Positions 1 through 7,135 of a stretch of DNA of 35,666 bases are shown here, in pieces (position 1 is the first letter of the stretch; each line of letters starts with the position of its first letter). Source of the DNA: Nitratireductor sp. (GTDB lineage Bacteria; Pseudomonadota; Alphaproteobacteria; Rhizobiales; Rhizobiaceae); contig JAGRLT010000079.1 in NCBI GenBank assembly GCA_020441665.1, positions 1 through 35,666 of the forward strand. Reading direction: 5' to 3'. The notes under the pieces were generated by a model that made no database searches, was not told the origin of the DNA, and worked only from the letters and a program-made list of their open reading frames with translations. The translations under genes and the position numbers were made by a program.

Positions 1-45
1 GAAGCGTATTTCAAATTCAAAAACCACACTAGAATCATAAATTTG

Positions 46-121
46 CTAGTCACCCTATTGAATCCAAAGTTCGTTATGAGAGTGCTGGCAAATGAGACGA
101 ACTTTGGATTCGGGTGACTAG
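46..121. repeat. Long imperfect inverted repeat (hairpin)
   Basis: Two-part palindrome. CTAGTCACCC at 46-55 pairs with GGGTGACTAG at 112-121, and AATCCAAAGTTCGT at 61-74 pairs with ACGAACTTTGGATT at 97-110. A 5-nt bulge on the left faces one base on the right, and the loop is about 22 nt. The stem is AT-rich compared with the rest of the window and is followed by no T-run, so it is not an obvious terminator. Its right arm directly abuts the next repeat element, sharing the TAG at 119-121. It could be the end of a mobile element or a palindromic intergenic repeat. Confidence 0.75.
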
Positions 122-387
122 GCTGTATCGACATTCAGATTTCGGGCGCGGCGCGAGACGGATTTTGTCGCTGGCAAGGCGAAAAGACCGCCATGGTGCC
201 GCCCACCATAAGGGGTTTTCAACGCAGCCAGGGGCGAAATCCGCCGCGTCCCGCAGGGATAGGGCGAAAATCGCCCATTTCGGCGTCGCAGAGCCTTGAA
301 AGGCGACCGGCCTTGCCGCGGCTCCGCTCCTGAAACCGGCCGATTTTCATCCCTGCCGCGCACCAATCCTGAAGGTCGATACAGCCT
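120..387. repeat. 268-bp MITE-like element with 13-nt terminal inverted repeats
   Basis: The left end AGGCTGTATCGAC (120-132) and the right end GTCGATACAGCCT (375-387) are perfect inverted repeats; the similarity continues imperfectly for about six bases (A/C then TTCAG). The interior has no convincing reading frame but contains further symmetry, for example GGGCGA-AAA-TCGCCC at 262-276. The short ORFs over it have no recognisable domain. The right end overlaps the TAG stop of the flavodoxin-like gene. The same 14-mer TAGGCTGTATCGAC occurs again near 13.2 kb, also on a stop codon. No target-site duplication is evident, so 'MITE-like' is an inference from the terminal repeats and size. Confidence 0.6.
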
Positions 388-871
388 AAAACACTCCCAT
401 GGCGAGGCCGGCGGCCAGCGCCGCGCCGATCTCGCGGCAGCGGGCAAGCTGGTCTTCGGGGATCGTCTTTTGCGCCAGGATCGCTTCCGGCGTCTGGGCG
501 TGAGTGCAGACGATGATCGGCTCCTGCACCGCCTTCAGCCGCCAGCCGGTGGCGATGCGGGCGATCTGGCGCACGGCGTTCTCGCCATCGGAACCGGCAC
601 AGACCATCAGCGCATAGGGTCGGCCCTCGATACGGCCGAGCACCGGATAATAGCAGCGGTCGAAGAAATCCTTCATGACGCCGGAGATCGCGGCAAGGTT
701 TTCCGGGCAGCAGAAGAGATAGCCATCGGCGGCAAGCAGGTCGTCCGGCCCGGCCCGGTCGGCAGGTTTGAGGCTCACCGCACCATGTTCGCGCGCAGCT
801 TCGGCCGCCGCCTCGGCCATCTGACGGCTGCCGCCGGTACGCGAGTGGTAGACGATGAGCAGGCCGGCCAT
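386..871 (-). CDS. Flavodoxin-like / NAD(P)H-dependent FMN reductase-like protein
   Basis: A 161-residue single-domain protein of flavodoxin-fold size. The N-terminus has a beta strand (LLIVYHS) followed by a loop S10-R-T12-G13-G14-S15 that matches the FMN-phosphate-binding loop of flavodoxins. A later segment, SGVMKDFFDRCYYPV, is typical of flavodoxin/WrbA-like oxidoreductases. It probably binds FMN and carries electrons or reduces a small substrate in the cytosol; the partner is unknown. It is the last gene of the minus-strand run, 9 nt after the thioesterase gene, so it is probably co-transcribed with it. Its TAG stop lies inside the end of a repeat element, so its C-terminus (GLAMGVF) may have been set by that repeat. 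Confidence 0.75.
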   Translation of the reverse strand: MAGLLIVYHSRTGGSRQMAEAAAEAAREHGAVSLKPADRAGPDDLLAADGYLFCCPENLAAISGVMKDFFDRCYYPVLGRIEGRPYALMVCAGSDGENAVRQIARIATGWRLKAVQEPIIVCTHAQTPEAILAQKTIPEDQLARCREIGAALAAGLAMGVF

Positions 872-880
872 CAGACAGGA

Positions 881-1387
881 CTAGCCCTTGCTGCCAACGG
901 GAAAGAGCGCGCAGGTCTCGGTGCCGTGGGCGATCAGCTTGCCTTCCAGCGTCCTGAGCGTCGCCTCGGAGGTGGCGATGGTGCGGCCGAAATGGATCAC
1001 CCGGCCCTCGCAGATCACTTCGCCCGTGGTTTCGAACATCGGGCGCACCAGGTTCACCTTGAACTCGACCGTGGTGTAGCCGATGCCCTTTTGCAGCATG
1101 GTGTGCACGGCACAGCCAAGGGCTGAATCAAGGATGGTCGCGGGCCAGCCGCCATGCACCGTGCCGGCCGGATTGTAGTGATCGTAAAGCGGCACGCCGC
1201 GGAAGACCGCCCTGCCCTTTTCGGCTTCCGTCAGGGTGAAGTTCAGAGTGCGGGCCATCGGCGGCGGCGGAATTTCGCCGGCGAGCATCCTGGCGAAAAT
1301 CTCGATGCCGTCATGCTGCATCGCCAGTTCGCTCGGGACCGTGCCTACCGGTGCATCAAGGGGCATGAAACGGGTCTGATCTTGCAT
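881..1387 (-). CDS. PaaI-family hotdog-fold thioesterase
   Basis: 168 residues. The segment GTVHGGWPATILDSALG contains the hotdog active-site pattern of PaaI-type acyl-CoA thioesterases: H78-G79-G80 followed by the acidic D87 on the central helix. The following beta strands (TTVEFKVNLVRPM, GEVICEGRVIHFGRTIATSEATL) are characteristic of the same fold. Family knowledge predicts hydrolysis of an acyl-CoA thioester in the cytosol; the acyl group is not predictable. There is a start-proximal extension of about 40 residues compared with minimal PaaI proteins. It sits between the speB-like gene (18 nt upstream) and the flavodoxin gene, in what looks like one transcription unit. Confidence 0.85.
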   Translation of the reverse strand: MQDQTRFMPLDAPVGTVPSELAMQHDGIEIFARMLAGEIPPPPMARTLNFTLTEAEKGRAVFRGVPLYDHYNPAGTVHGGWPATILDSALGCAVHTMLQKGIGYTTVEFKVNLVRPMFETTGEVICEGRVIHFGRTIATSEATLRTLEGKLIAHGTETCALFPVGSKG

Positions 1388-1405
1388 TTTGTCTTTCCAG
1401 AAAAT

Positions 1406-2362
1406 TCAATGTCCACGGGCATGCATGATGAAGCCGAGGAAGTTCAAAAGGACTTGCGCCGCCAGGAAGGAAGTCGATCCCGACTGATCGTAGTCGGGCG
1501 CGACCTCGACCAGATCGATGCCGGCCACGGTGCCGCGCCGGGCGATCAATTGCAGCAGTTCGAGCACCTCGTAGTAGAGAAAGCCGCCATGGGAGGGTGT
1601 GCCGGTGCCGGGCGCGATGGAGGGGTCGAAGCCGTCGATATCGATGGTGACGTAATAGCGCGCGCCCTCGGGAATGCGGCTTGCCACCGCCTCGACGCCG
1701 AGCTTTCGAAACTGGCGCACGGACAGGATATCCGAGCCCATCCTGCGGGCATCGTCATAGCCTTCCCTCGCCGTCGACGAGACGTTGCGGATGCCGATCT
1801 GGGAAAGGCCCGTAACATGATCCTGTTCGGCCGCGCGGCGCATGGGATTGCCATGGCCATGGCGCACGCCATGGCGGACATCGACGAAATCGAGATGGGC
1901 ATCGATCTGGACGATGTGGATCGGCTCCTGCTGGTCGAAGGCGCGAATGCAGGGAATGTTGATCGAATGATCGCCGCCGAGCACCACCGGCAAAGCGCCG
2001 GCGGCCAGCGCCTTGCGGACACCCAATTCGATATTGGCGTGGCTCGTTTCGGTGTCGGTGTGGACGATGTCGGCATCGCCCATGTCGACGATCTTCACGC
2101 TGCCGGGCAGATAGACCGCCTCGTCCTCATGGTCATAGGCGCCGGCATGGCCGAAGGAGAACAGGGTCGAGGCCTCACGGATGGCGCGCGGCCCGAAGCG
2201 GGCGCCGGCGCGGTATTGCGTACCGAAATCGAACGGCGCGCCGAGGATGGCGATATCGGCCTCGATCGCATCCCAGTCGTCGGCGATCGGCCGCTTGCCG
2301 AAGGTCGAAAAACCGACAAAGGGCAGGTTGAGCCGCCCGCTTTCATAGCCATGCCCGCTCAT
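1406..2362 (-). CDS. speB: Agmatinase / ureohydrolase-family protein
   Basis: 318 residues, the usual length for agmatinases. All six manganese ligands of the arginase/agmatinase fold can be placed: H132 in GGDHSI, D154, H156 and D158 in QIDAHLDF, and D241 and D243 in DIDGFDPSIAPGTGTP. The enzyme would hydrolyse agmatine to putrescine and urea, or act on a related guanidino compound such as guanidinobutyrate; this family is often misassigned, so the substrate is uncertain. The ATG at 2360-2362 overlaps the recO stop as ATGA, indicating translational coupling. It lies in a housekeeping operon without other polyamine genes. Confidence 0.85.
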   Translation of the reverse strand: MSGHGYESGRLNLPFVGFSTFGKRPIADDWDAIEADIAILGAPFDFGTQYRAGARFGPRAIREASTLFSFGHAGAYDHEDEAVYLPGSVKIVDMGDADIVHTDTETSHANIELGVRKALAAGALPVVLGGDHSINIPCIRAFDQQEPIHIVQIDAHLDFVDVRHGVRHGHGNPMRRAAEQDHVTGLSQIGIRNVSSTAREGYDDARRMGSDILSVRQFRKLGVEAVASRIPEGARYYVTIDIDGFDPSIAPGTGTPSHGGFLYYEVLELLQLIARRGTVAGIDLVEVAPDYDQSGSTSFLAAQVLLNFLGFIMHARGH

Positions 2363-3201
2363 TGGGTTCGTTCCGCCTCCCTTGTCGCCTCTGCTTGCCT
2401 TGCCAACTCTGTCTCTCTGGCCAACTCCGCCTCCCTGGCGACCATTGCCGTGATCCGGCGTATCAGGCCGGCACGCTCATCGGGCGGCCGGATGCCCCTT
2501 GGACCATAAACATTTCGTTCGAGGAAAAAAAACGAAAGGTTGAAGCCCTGTTCGAGGGCATCGCCGGGTCCATGGGTGCCTGATGCAGCCTGCCCCGGCG
2601 CGACGAGGCGATTCCGCTGCGCTTCGGAAAGCAGAAAAGGCGGCAGGGCGAGCAACTGCGCCTGCCATGGCCGGCCCGCCTGCCTGCTGACGGCGCGGCC
2701 GGTTTTCGGCGACACGAAGACCAGTTCGTCCTGCGTACCGGATGCCGCACAGGCGGTCAGATCGAGGCCGAAGCCCAGTTCTTCGAGCAGTGCCAGTTCG
2801 AATCGGATCAGCAGGCGGGCGGCCTTTTCCGGCTCGTCGAGATGATCGAGCACAACCAGCGCCGCCTGATAAAGCCCGGCATGGGGGTCGCGCTCGGGCA
2901 GAAGGCGCAGATGGGCCGCCAGGGTCTGCAGCCCGTAAATGCCGAGCGGCTCGTCCATCAGCCTGGCGGCGCGCAGGGTCTCGCCCTCGACGGTGAACAC
3001 GCCCAGATGTTCCTCGAGCCGGGCGCGCCATTCCAGCATCACCGAATTTCCCGGCTGCAGGACGGGACGCTGGCGCGACGACCGGCCGCCGCGCACCAGG
3101 CCGAGATGGCGGCCATGGCGCGGCGTCATCACCTCGATGATGGCACTCGTCTCGCCATGCTTCCTGACGCCCAGAATCAGGCCCTGATCCTTCCATTCCA
3201 T
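2359..3201 (-). CDS. recO: DNA repair protein RecO
   Basis: 280 residues from ATG 3199-3201 (MEWKDQGLILGVRKHGE), which is the conserved RecO start; the reading frame stays open further upstream only as a shadow of era. The N-terminal OB-fold (about 1-80) is followed by the helical domain with LGIYGLQTLAAHLRLLPE. RecO binds ssDNA and SSB and loads RecA with RecR in gap repair. Family members often carry a four-Cys zinc site, but I see only one Cys here, so zinc binding is probably absent. The last 25 or so residues are a repetitive Ala-Arg-Glu tail (AREAELARETELARQAEA) encoded by 18-nt near-repeats. The gene starts 19 nt after era and overlaps speB by ATGA. Confidence 0.93.
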   Translation of the reverse strand: MEWKDQGLILGVRKHGETSAIIEVMTPRHGRHLGLVRGGRSSRQRPVLQPGNSVMLEWRARLEEHLGVFTVEGETLRAARLMDEPLGIYGLQTLAAHLRLLPERDPHAGLYQAALVVLDHLDEPEKAARLLIRFELALLEELGFGLDLTACAASGTQDELVFVSPKTGRAVSRQAGRPWQAQLLALPPFLLSEAQRNRLVAPGQAASGTHGPGDALEQGFNLSFFFLERNVYGPRGIRPPDERAGLIRRITAMVAREAELARETELARQAEATREAERTQ

Positions 3202-3220
3202 GACCGGCAGTGGAGGCTGT

Positions 3221-4174
3221 TCAGCGCGGAAACTCAAGTCCCATTTCGCGGTAGCGCTCGGGATCGTTGACCCAGTTCTCGCGTACCTTGACGAAGAGAA
3301 ACAGGTGTACAGGCTTTTCGAGGATATCGGCCAGTTCCTTGCGCGCCGCGGTGGAGATCGCCTTGATCGTCTCGCCCTTGCGGCCGATGACGATCTTCTT
3401 CTGGCTGTCGCGCTCGACATAGATCGCCTGATCGATGCGCACGCCCTTGTCCGTCTCCTGCCAGCTTTCGGTCTCCACATGGGAGGCATAGGGCAATTCC
3501 TGATGCAGGCGCAGATAGAGCTTTTCCCTGGTGATCTCCGCCGCCAACTGCCGCATCGGCAGATCCGAAACATCGTCCTCGGGGTAGAGGAACGGCCCCT
3601 GCGGCATGGCGGCGGCAAGATAGTCCATCAGGTCGGCGCAGCCATCGCCCTTCAATGCCGAAACCATGAAGGTCCGGTCGAAGGCAGCCAGTTCGTTGGC
3701 CTTCGCCGTCAGCGCCAGCAGGCTGTCGCGCGGCACGGCGTCGATCTTGTTGAGGATCAGGATGGCCTTGTGGGGGAGTGCCGCCAGCCCGCGCAGGATC
3801 GCCTCGACATCCTCGCCGATGCCGCGCTCGCAATCGATCAGCAGGGCAACGAGATCGGCATCCCTGGCGCCGCCCCAGGCGGTCGTGACCATGGCCTCGT
3901 CGAGCTTGCGGCGCGGCCTGAAGATGCCCGGCGTGTCGACGAAAACGATCTGGGCGTCGTCATGCACCGCAATACCGCGAATGATGGCGCGGGTCGTCTG
4001 CACCTTGTGGGTGACGATCGACACCTTGGTGCCGACGAGCTGGTTCATCAGCGTCGACTTGCCGGCATTGGGCGCGCCGATCAGCGCGACGAAACCGGCG
4101 CGACGCATCGATGCGGCGGCTTGCATTGCCTCGCCGGGCACTGCCGGTGTTTCACCCTTGTCGTCCGCGCTCAC
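3221..4174 (-). CDS. era: GTPase Era
   Basis: 317 residues. GTPase motifs are in order: G1 GAPNAGKS 33-40, G3 DTPG 80-83, G4 NKID 142-145 and G5 SAL 172-174. A C-terminal KH RNA-binding domain follows, with the GRKG loop at 264-267. Era binds the 3' end of 16S rRNA and helps 30S subunit maturation at the inner face of the membrane. The start is a GTG (4172-4174) that overlaps the rnc stop as GTGA, so RNase III and Era are translationally coupled, as in many proteobacteria. The N-terminal 25 residues before the G domain are a short extension common in rhizobial Era. Confidence 0.97.
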   Translation of the reverse strand: MSADDKGETPAVPGEAMQAAASMRRAGFVALIGAPNAGKSTLMNQLVGTKVSIVTHKVQTTRAIIRGIAVHDDAQIVFVDTPGIFRPRRKLDEAMVTTAWGGARDADLVALLIDCERGIGEDVEAILRGLAALPHKAILILNKIDAVPRDSLLALTAKANELAAFDRTFMVSALKGDGCADLMDYLAAAMPQGPFLYPEDDVSDLPMRQLAAEITREKLYLRLHQELPYASHVETESWQETDKGVRIDQAIYVERDSQKKIVIGRKGETIKAISTAARKELADILEKPVHLFLFVKVRENWVNDPERYREMGLEFPR

Positions 4175-4899
4175 AGCGTTCCTTCCTCTTCCTGCCAGAC
4201 GCCCTCGCGGATCAGCACCGCCCTCGCGGCATTCTGTTCGGCGGAACGCTTGGAGCGGCCCGTGCCTTCGGTATCCTCGCGGCCATGAATCTGGACGGCG
4301 ACGGTAAAGACCGGGTCATGATCGGGCCCCGAGCGCTTCTGCTCGCGATAGCGCGGCGTGCCGAGCCGGTTGGAATGGGCCCATTCCTGCAGCGCGGTCT
4401 TGGAATCGCGCCTCGCCTCCTCGCTGACATGCAGGCGCTGCTTCCAGAACCGCTTGATGAAATCGACCACCACCGGCAGGCCGGCATCGAGATAGATCGA
4501 GGCGATCAGCGCCTCGAGCACATCGGCGCGCACGCTCTGCATGCGCTTTCCCGTCAGTTCCTTGAGGTCGCCGCCGGTGCGGATGAATTCGTGCAGTTCC
4601 AGTTCGTCGGAAATCTCGGCCAGCGTGCGGCCCTTTACGAGTGCGTTTAGACGCAGCGACAATTCGCCTTCATTGGCATCGGGAAAGCGTTCGAACAGCA
4701 GTTCGGCAACGGCAAGGCCCAGCACCCGGTCGCCCAGGAATTCCAGCCGCTGATAGTGAAAATTGTTGTCGGATTTCTTGCGCACGCTGGCATGGGTCAG
4801 CGCGCGCTCGAGATTTTCGTAGTCCGAAAACTCGATACCCAGGCGTTTTTCAAGCACTCCAAAGCGTTGGCTACCGCGGGACCTGCTTGAAAACTTCAT
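4171..4899 (-). CDS. rnc: Ribonuclease III
   Basis: 242 residues from ATG 4897-4899 (MKFSSRSRGSQRFG). The open frame extends upstream into lepB, but that part is a shadow of lepB, and this ATG is 4 nt after the lepB stop. The RNase III signature RLEFLGDRVLGL is at 51-62, with acidic active-site residues E53 and D57, and SVRADVLEALIASIYLDAG supplies the second acidic set. A double-stranded RNA-binding domain occupies about 165-238. The enzyme processes rRNA precursors and cleaves dsRNA. It is in the conserved lepB-rnc-era order and its stop overlaps the era GTG. Confidence 0.96.
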   Translation of the reverse strand: MKFSSRSRGSQRFGVLEKRLGIEFSDYENLERALTHASVRKKSDNNFHYQRLEFLGDRVLGLAVAELLFERFPDANEGELSLRLNALVKGRTLAEISDELELHEFIRTGGDLKELTGKRMQSVRADVLEALIASIYLDAGLPVVVDFIKRFWKQRLHVSEEARRDSKTALQEWAHSNRLGTPRYREQKRSGPDHDPVFTVAVQIHGREDTEGTGRSKRSAEQNAARAVLIREGVWQEEEGTL

Positions 4900-4903
4900 C
4901 GGC

Positions 4904-5665
4904 TCACAATCCCTTGAACAGCCGGTCCGTGCGCATTTCGGAGGGCCAGTTCCAGATGGCGAGCGGATGGCTGTCATGGGCAACCGAGAAGAAGATCGCG
5001 CGGGCCGGGCCGATGAAGTTTTCCAGCGGCACGAAGCCGACGTCGAACCGGCTGTCGAGCGAGTTGTCCCGGTTGTCGCCCATCATGAAGTAGTGGCCGG
5101 GCGGCACCTCGAAGACCCTGGTATTGTCGCCGGCGCTGCGCGGATTGGATTCCAGGACATTGTAGCTGACGCCGTTCGGCAGGGTTTCGAGGAACATCGG
5201 AACGTCCGGGCCGCCATCGGGATGCTTGAACATGCCGGCGGGTACGCGCTTTACCGGCTCGTCATTGATATAGAGAATGCTTTCGCGCACCTGGACCCGG
5301 TCGCCCGGAAGGCCGATGACGCGCTTGATATAGTCGATCGAGGGATTGGTCGGCAGCCGGAAGACGGCGATCTGGCCGCGCTGCGGCGCTCCCTCCCAGA
5401 TACGGCCGTCGAACAGGTCGGGGGAGAACGGCAGGGAATATTTCGAATAGCCGTAGCTGTATTTGGAGACGAACAGATAGTCGCCGATCAGCAGGGTCGG
5501 CTCCATCGAACCCGAGGGAATGGTGAAGGGCTGGAACAGCAGGGTGCGCACCACCAGGGCGAGCAACAGGGCCTGGATGACGATGGATACCGTTTCGCCC
5601 AGCCCGCCTTCCTTCTTTCTGGTGGAGTTCTGGGTCACGGAATTTTCCTGTTCATGGAGGGTCAT
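4904..5665 (-). CDS. lepB: Signal peptidase I
   Basis: 253 residues. An N-terminal membrane segment at about 25-44 anchors it in the inner membrane. The catalytic serine is S53 in IPSGSMEPTLLIGDYLFV, and the lysine general base is K114 in DYIKRVIGLPGD. The late family box GDNRDNSLDSRF is present. The enzyme cleaves signal peptides of Sec and Tat exported proteins on the periplasmic side; the porin, lipoprotein-like and exported proteins of this window are the kind of substrate it serves (except true lipoproteins). The gene lies 21 nt downstream of acpS and 4 nt upstream of rnc, within the operon. Confidence 0.97.
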   Translation of the reverse strand: MTLHEQENSVTQNSTRKKEGGLGETVSIVIQALLLALVVRTLLFQPFTIPSGSMEPTLLIGDYLFVSKYSYGYSKYSLPFSPDLFDGRIWEGAPQRGQIAVFRLPTNPSIDYIKRVIGLPGDRVQVRESILYINDEPVKRVPAGMFKHPDGGPDVPMFLETLPNGVSYNVLESNPRSAGDNTRVFEVPPGHYFMMGDNRDNSLDSRFDVGFVPLENFIGPARAIFFSVAHDSHPLAIWNWPSEMRTDRLFKGL

Positions 5666-5686
5666 CGGCCAGGCTTTTGCGATTTG

Positions 5687-6103
5687 TCAGCGTTTCGGAC
5701 TATCCGATATGGGTACTGCCTCGATGATTACAAAGGCCTGAGCGAGCGGCTTGTCATCGGTAATCGTCAAATGAATTCTGGGTTCGTAGCCATGTGGAAT
5801 GAGTTCTTCAAGCCTTTTTGCGGCGCCGTTGGTCAATTTCATGGTCGGCTTTCCGCCCGGCAGATTGACCACGCCCATGTCGCGCCAGAAGACGTCCTGG
5901 CCTATCCCCGTGCCGAGCGCCTTGGAACAGGCTTCCTTGGCGGCAAACCGCTTGGCATAGGAGGCTGCCCGTTCGCGGCGGCGATCGGATTTGGCCTGCT
6001 CGATCTCGGTGAAGATGCGCTCGGTGAAGCGGTCGCCGTAGCGCTCCAGCGAGCGCTCGATGCGGCGGATGTCGATGAGGTCGCTGCCCAGTCCGATGAT
6101 CAT
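5687..6103 (-). CDS. acpS: Holo-[acyl-carrier-protein] synthase
   Basis: 138 residues. The metal-binding motif [11 protein letters not shown] includes D8, and [15 protein letters not shown] includes E57; these are the two magnesium ligands of AcpS. The enzyme transfers 4'-phosphopantetheine from CoA to apo-ACP and so activates fatty acid synthesis. The order acpS-lepB-rnc-era is conserved in rhizobia. The start ATG at 6101-6103 gives the canonical MIIGLGSDL terminus. There is a 62-nt gap to the upstream DUF2062 gene and only 21 nt to lepB. Confidence 0.96.
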   Translation of the reverse strand: MIIGLGSDLIDIRRIERSLERYGDRFTERIFTEIEQAKSDRRRERAASYAKRFAAKEACSKALGTGIGQDVFWRDMGVVNLPGGKPTMKLTNGAAKRLEELIPHGYEPRIHLTITDDKPLAQAFVIIEAVPISDSPKR

Positions 6104-6165
6104 GGCGGTGTTCTATTCCGTTCGGATGCGAAAGAAAATGCCGTATCTTTCGGTCGTGCCGGCGC

Positions 6166-6801
6166 TCACGCGTTGATGCGGTCGTCCGATTCGGCGAGGC
6201 GCATCGCCTTTTCCTTCAGCTTGCGGGCCTTTTCGGCCAGCATCTTGCGGCGCGACATCTGGAATGCCACCGCGGCCCAGCGGGTGATCAGATAGGCGAT
6301 CAGCCCGGCACCGATGCCGAGCGGTATCGCCCCGACGCTCATGGGCTTGAGCACCGGTTCCCAGATCGAGGCGGCGAGATTGGCAACGCCCCTCGGGCCG
6401 AGATGCCACCAGTCGGTCTTGGCGAAGGCTTCGAGCGTGTGTTGAGGGCCGCCATCGGTGATCTCGCCCTTCAGGATGAAATTGCCGGTCGAATAGGTTG
6501 CCGCCCAGATGAAGGGAAAGGTGATCGGATTGCCGATGAAGGTACCGCTGGCGGCCGCGATCATGTTGCCCGCGATGACATAGGCGACAATGAAGGAAAT
6601 GATGAAGTGCAGGCCCATATAGGGCGTGAAGGAGGCAAAGACGCCGGCGGCGATGCCAGCGGCAATCGCATGCGGGGAGGCCGTCAGGCGCAGGACGCGC
6701 TTCGCCAGGTATTTCAGCGAACGGCTCCAGGAGCGCCGCGGCCAAACCGCGACACGGAGCTTTTCGCGCCAATCCGGCGGAGATCTGCGCTGAAACAGCA
6801 T
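6166..6801 (-). CDS. DUF2062 domain membrane protein
   Basis: 211 residues from ATG 6799-6801 (MLFQRRSPPDWREKL); the frame is open 18 codons further, but that stretch is Gly/Arg-rich and not family-like. The segment ASPHAIAAGIAAGVFASFTPYMGLH and the following GTFIGNPITFPFIWAATY are the hallmarks of DUF2062. At least three hydrophobic segments are visible, so it is an inner-membrane protein; the C-terminus is basic and rich in K, A and E. The biochemical role is not established. It sits between rel and acpS, a place this family keeps in rhizobia, after a 334-nt non-coding gap. Confidence 0.85.
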   Translation of the reverse strand: MLFQRRSPPDWREKLRVAVWPRRSWSRSLKYLAKRVLRLTASPHAIAAGIAAGVFASFTPYMGLHFIISFIVAYVIAGNMIAAASGTFIGNPITFPFIWAATYSTGNFILKGEITDGGPQHTLEAFAKTDWWHLGPRGVANLAASIWEPVLKPMSVGAIPLGIGAGLIAYLITRWAAVAFQMSRRKMLAEKARKLKEKAMRLAESDDRINA

Positions 6802-7135
6802 GCTTCCCGTGTGTCCCTCAACTTCATGCCTGCCGCCCGGCCGGGCCGCGGCCATTCCTTAAAGCTTTTCCCACCCGGAGGAAATCGTTCGAAGGCCGGC
6901 AATTCGGCCCTCGAACCCTTCCATCGGCGCAGAGCAGGCACCATCCCGTTTCCGGGATATCACAATCCGCTTAACAGCATGTTGTCGCGGGGCAGAAAAC
7001 CGCCAGCGGATGAAAAGGCCTGTGACACCGGCTCAACCTTCAGGCCCAACCTTCGGGCGCAGCAGCCTTTCACGCCCAGATGGAAAGCAATTCCGGCAGA
7101 AAGCGGGCAGGCAGGCCGCGCGCACGACAAGTTGA
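6802..7135. other. Intergenic region between rel and the DUF2062 gene
   Basis: 334 nt without a supportable gene. It contains one clear small hairpin, ATCCCG (6943-6948) and CGGGAT (6953-6958). Read on the minus strand, the loop is GAAA, a stable GNRA tetraloop, but there is no T-run after it, so it is at best a weak terminator or processing site for rel. I could not identify a convincing promoter for the DUF2062-acpS run, though one is expected here. The short frames crossing the region look like chance. Confidence 0.5.

Noticed and set aside
1-117. Open frame running in from the left edge on the plus strand, ending TGA at 115-117
   Set aside because: The 38 codons show no recognisable family and run through the palindrome; an AT-rich stretch can stay open by chance. 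A partial gene cannot be excluded.
114-447. Short ORFs on both strands over the 268-bp repeat
   Set aside because: Arg/Ala-rich chance translations of a repeat; no ribosome sites or domains.
3202-3618. N-terminal extension of the recO frame to 419 codons
   Set aside because: The added part is a shadow of era, low-complexity and Arg/Ser/Ala-rich; RecO proteins begin at MEWKDQG.
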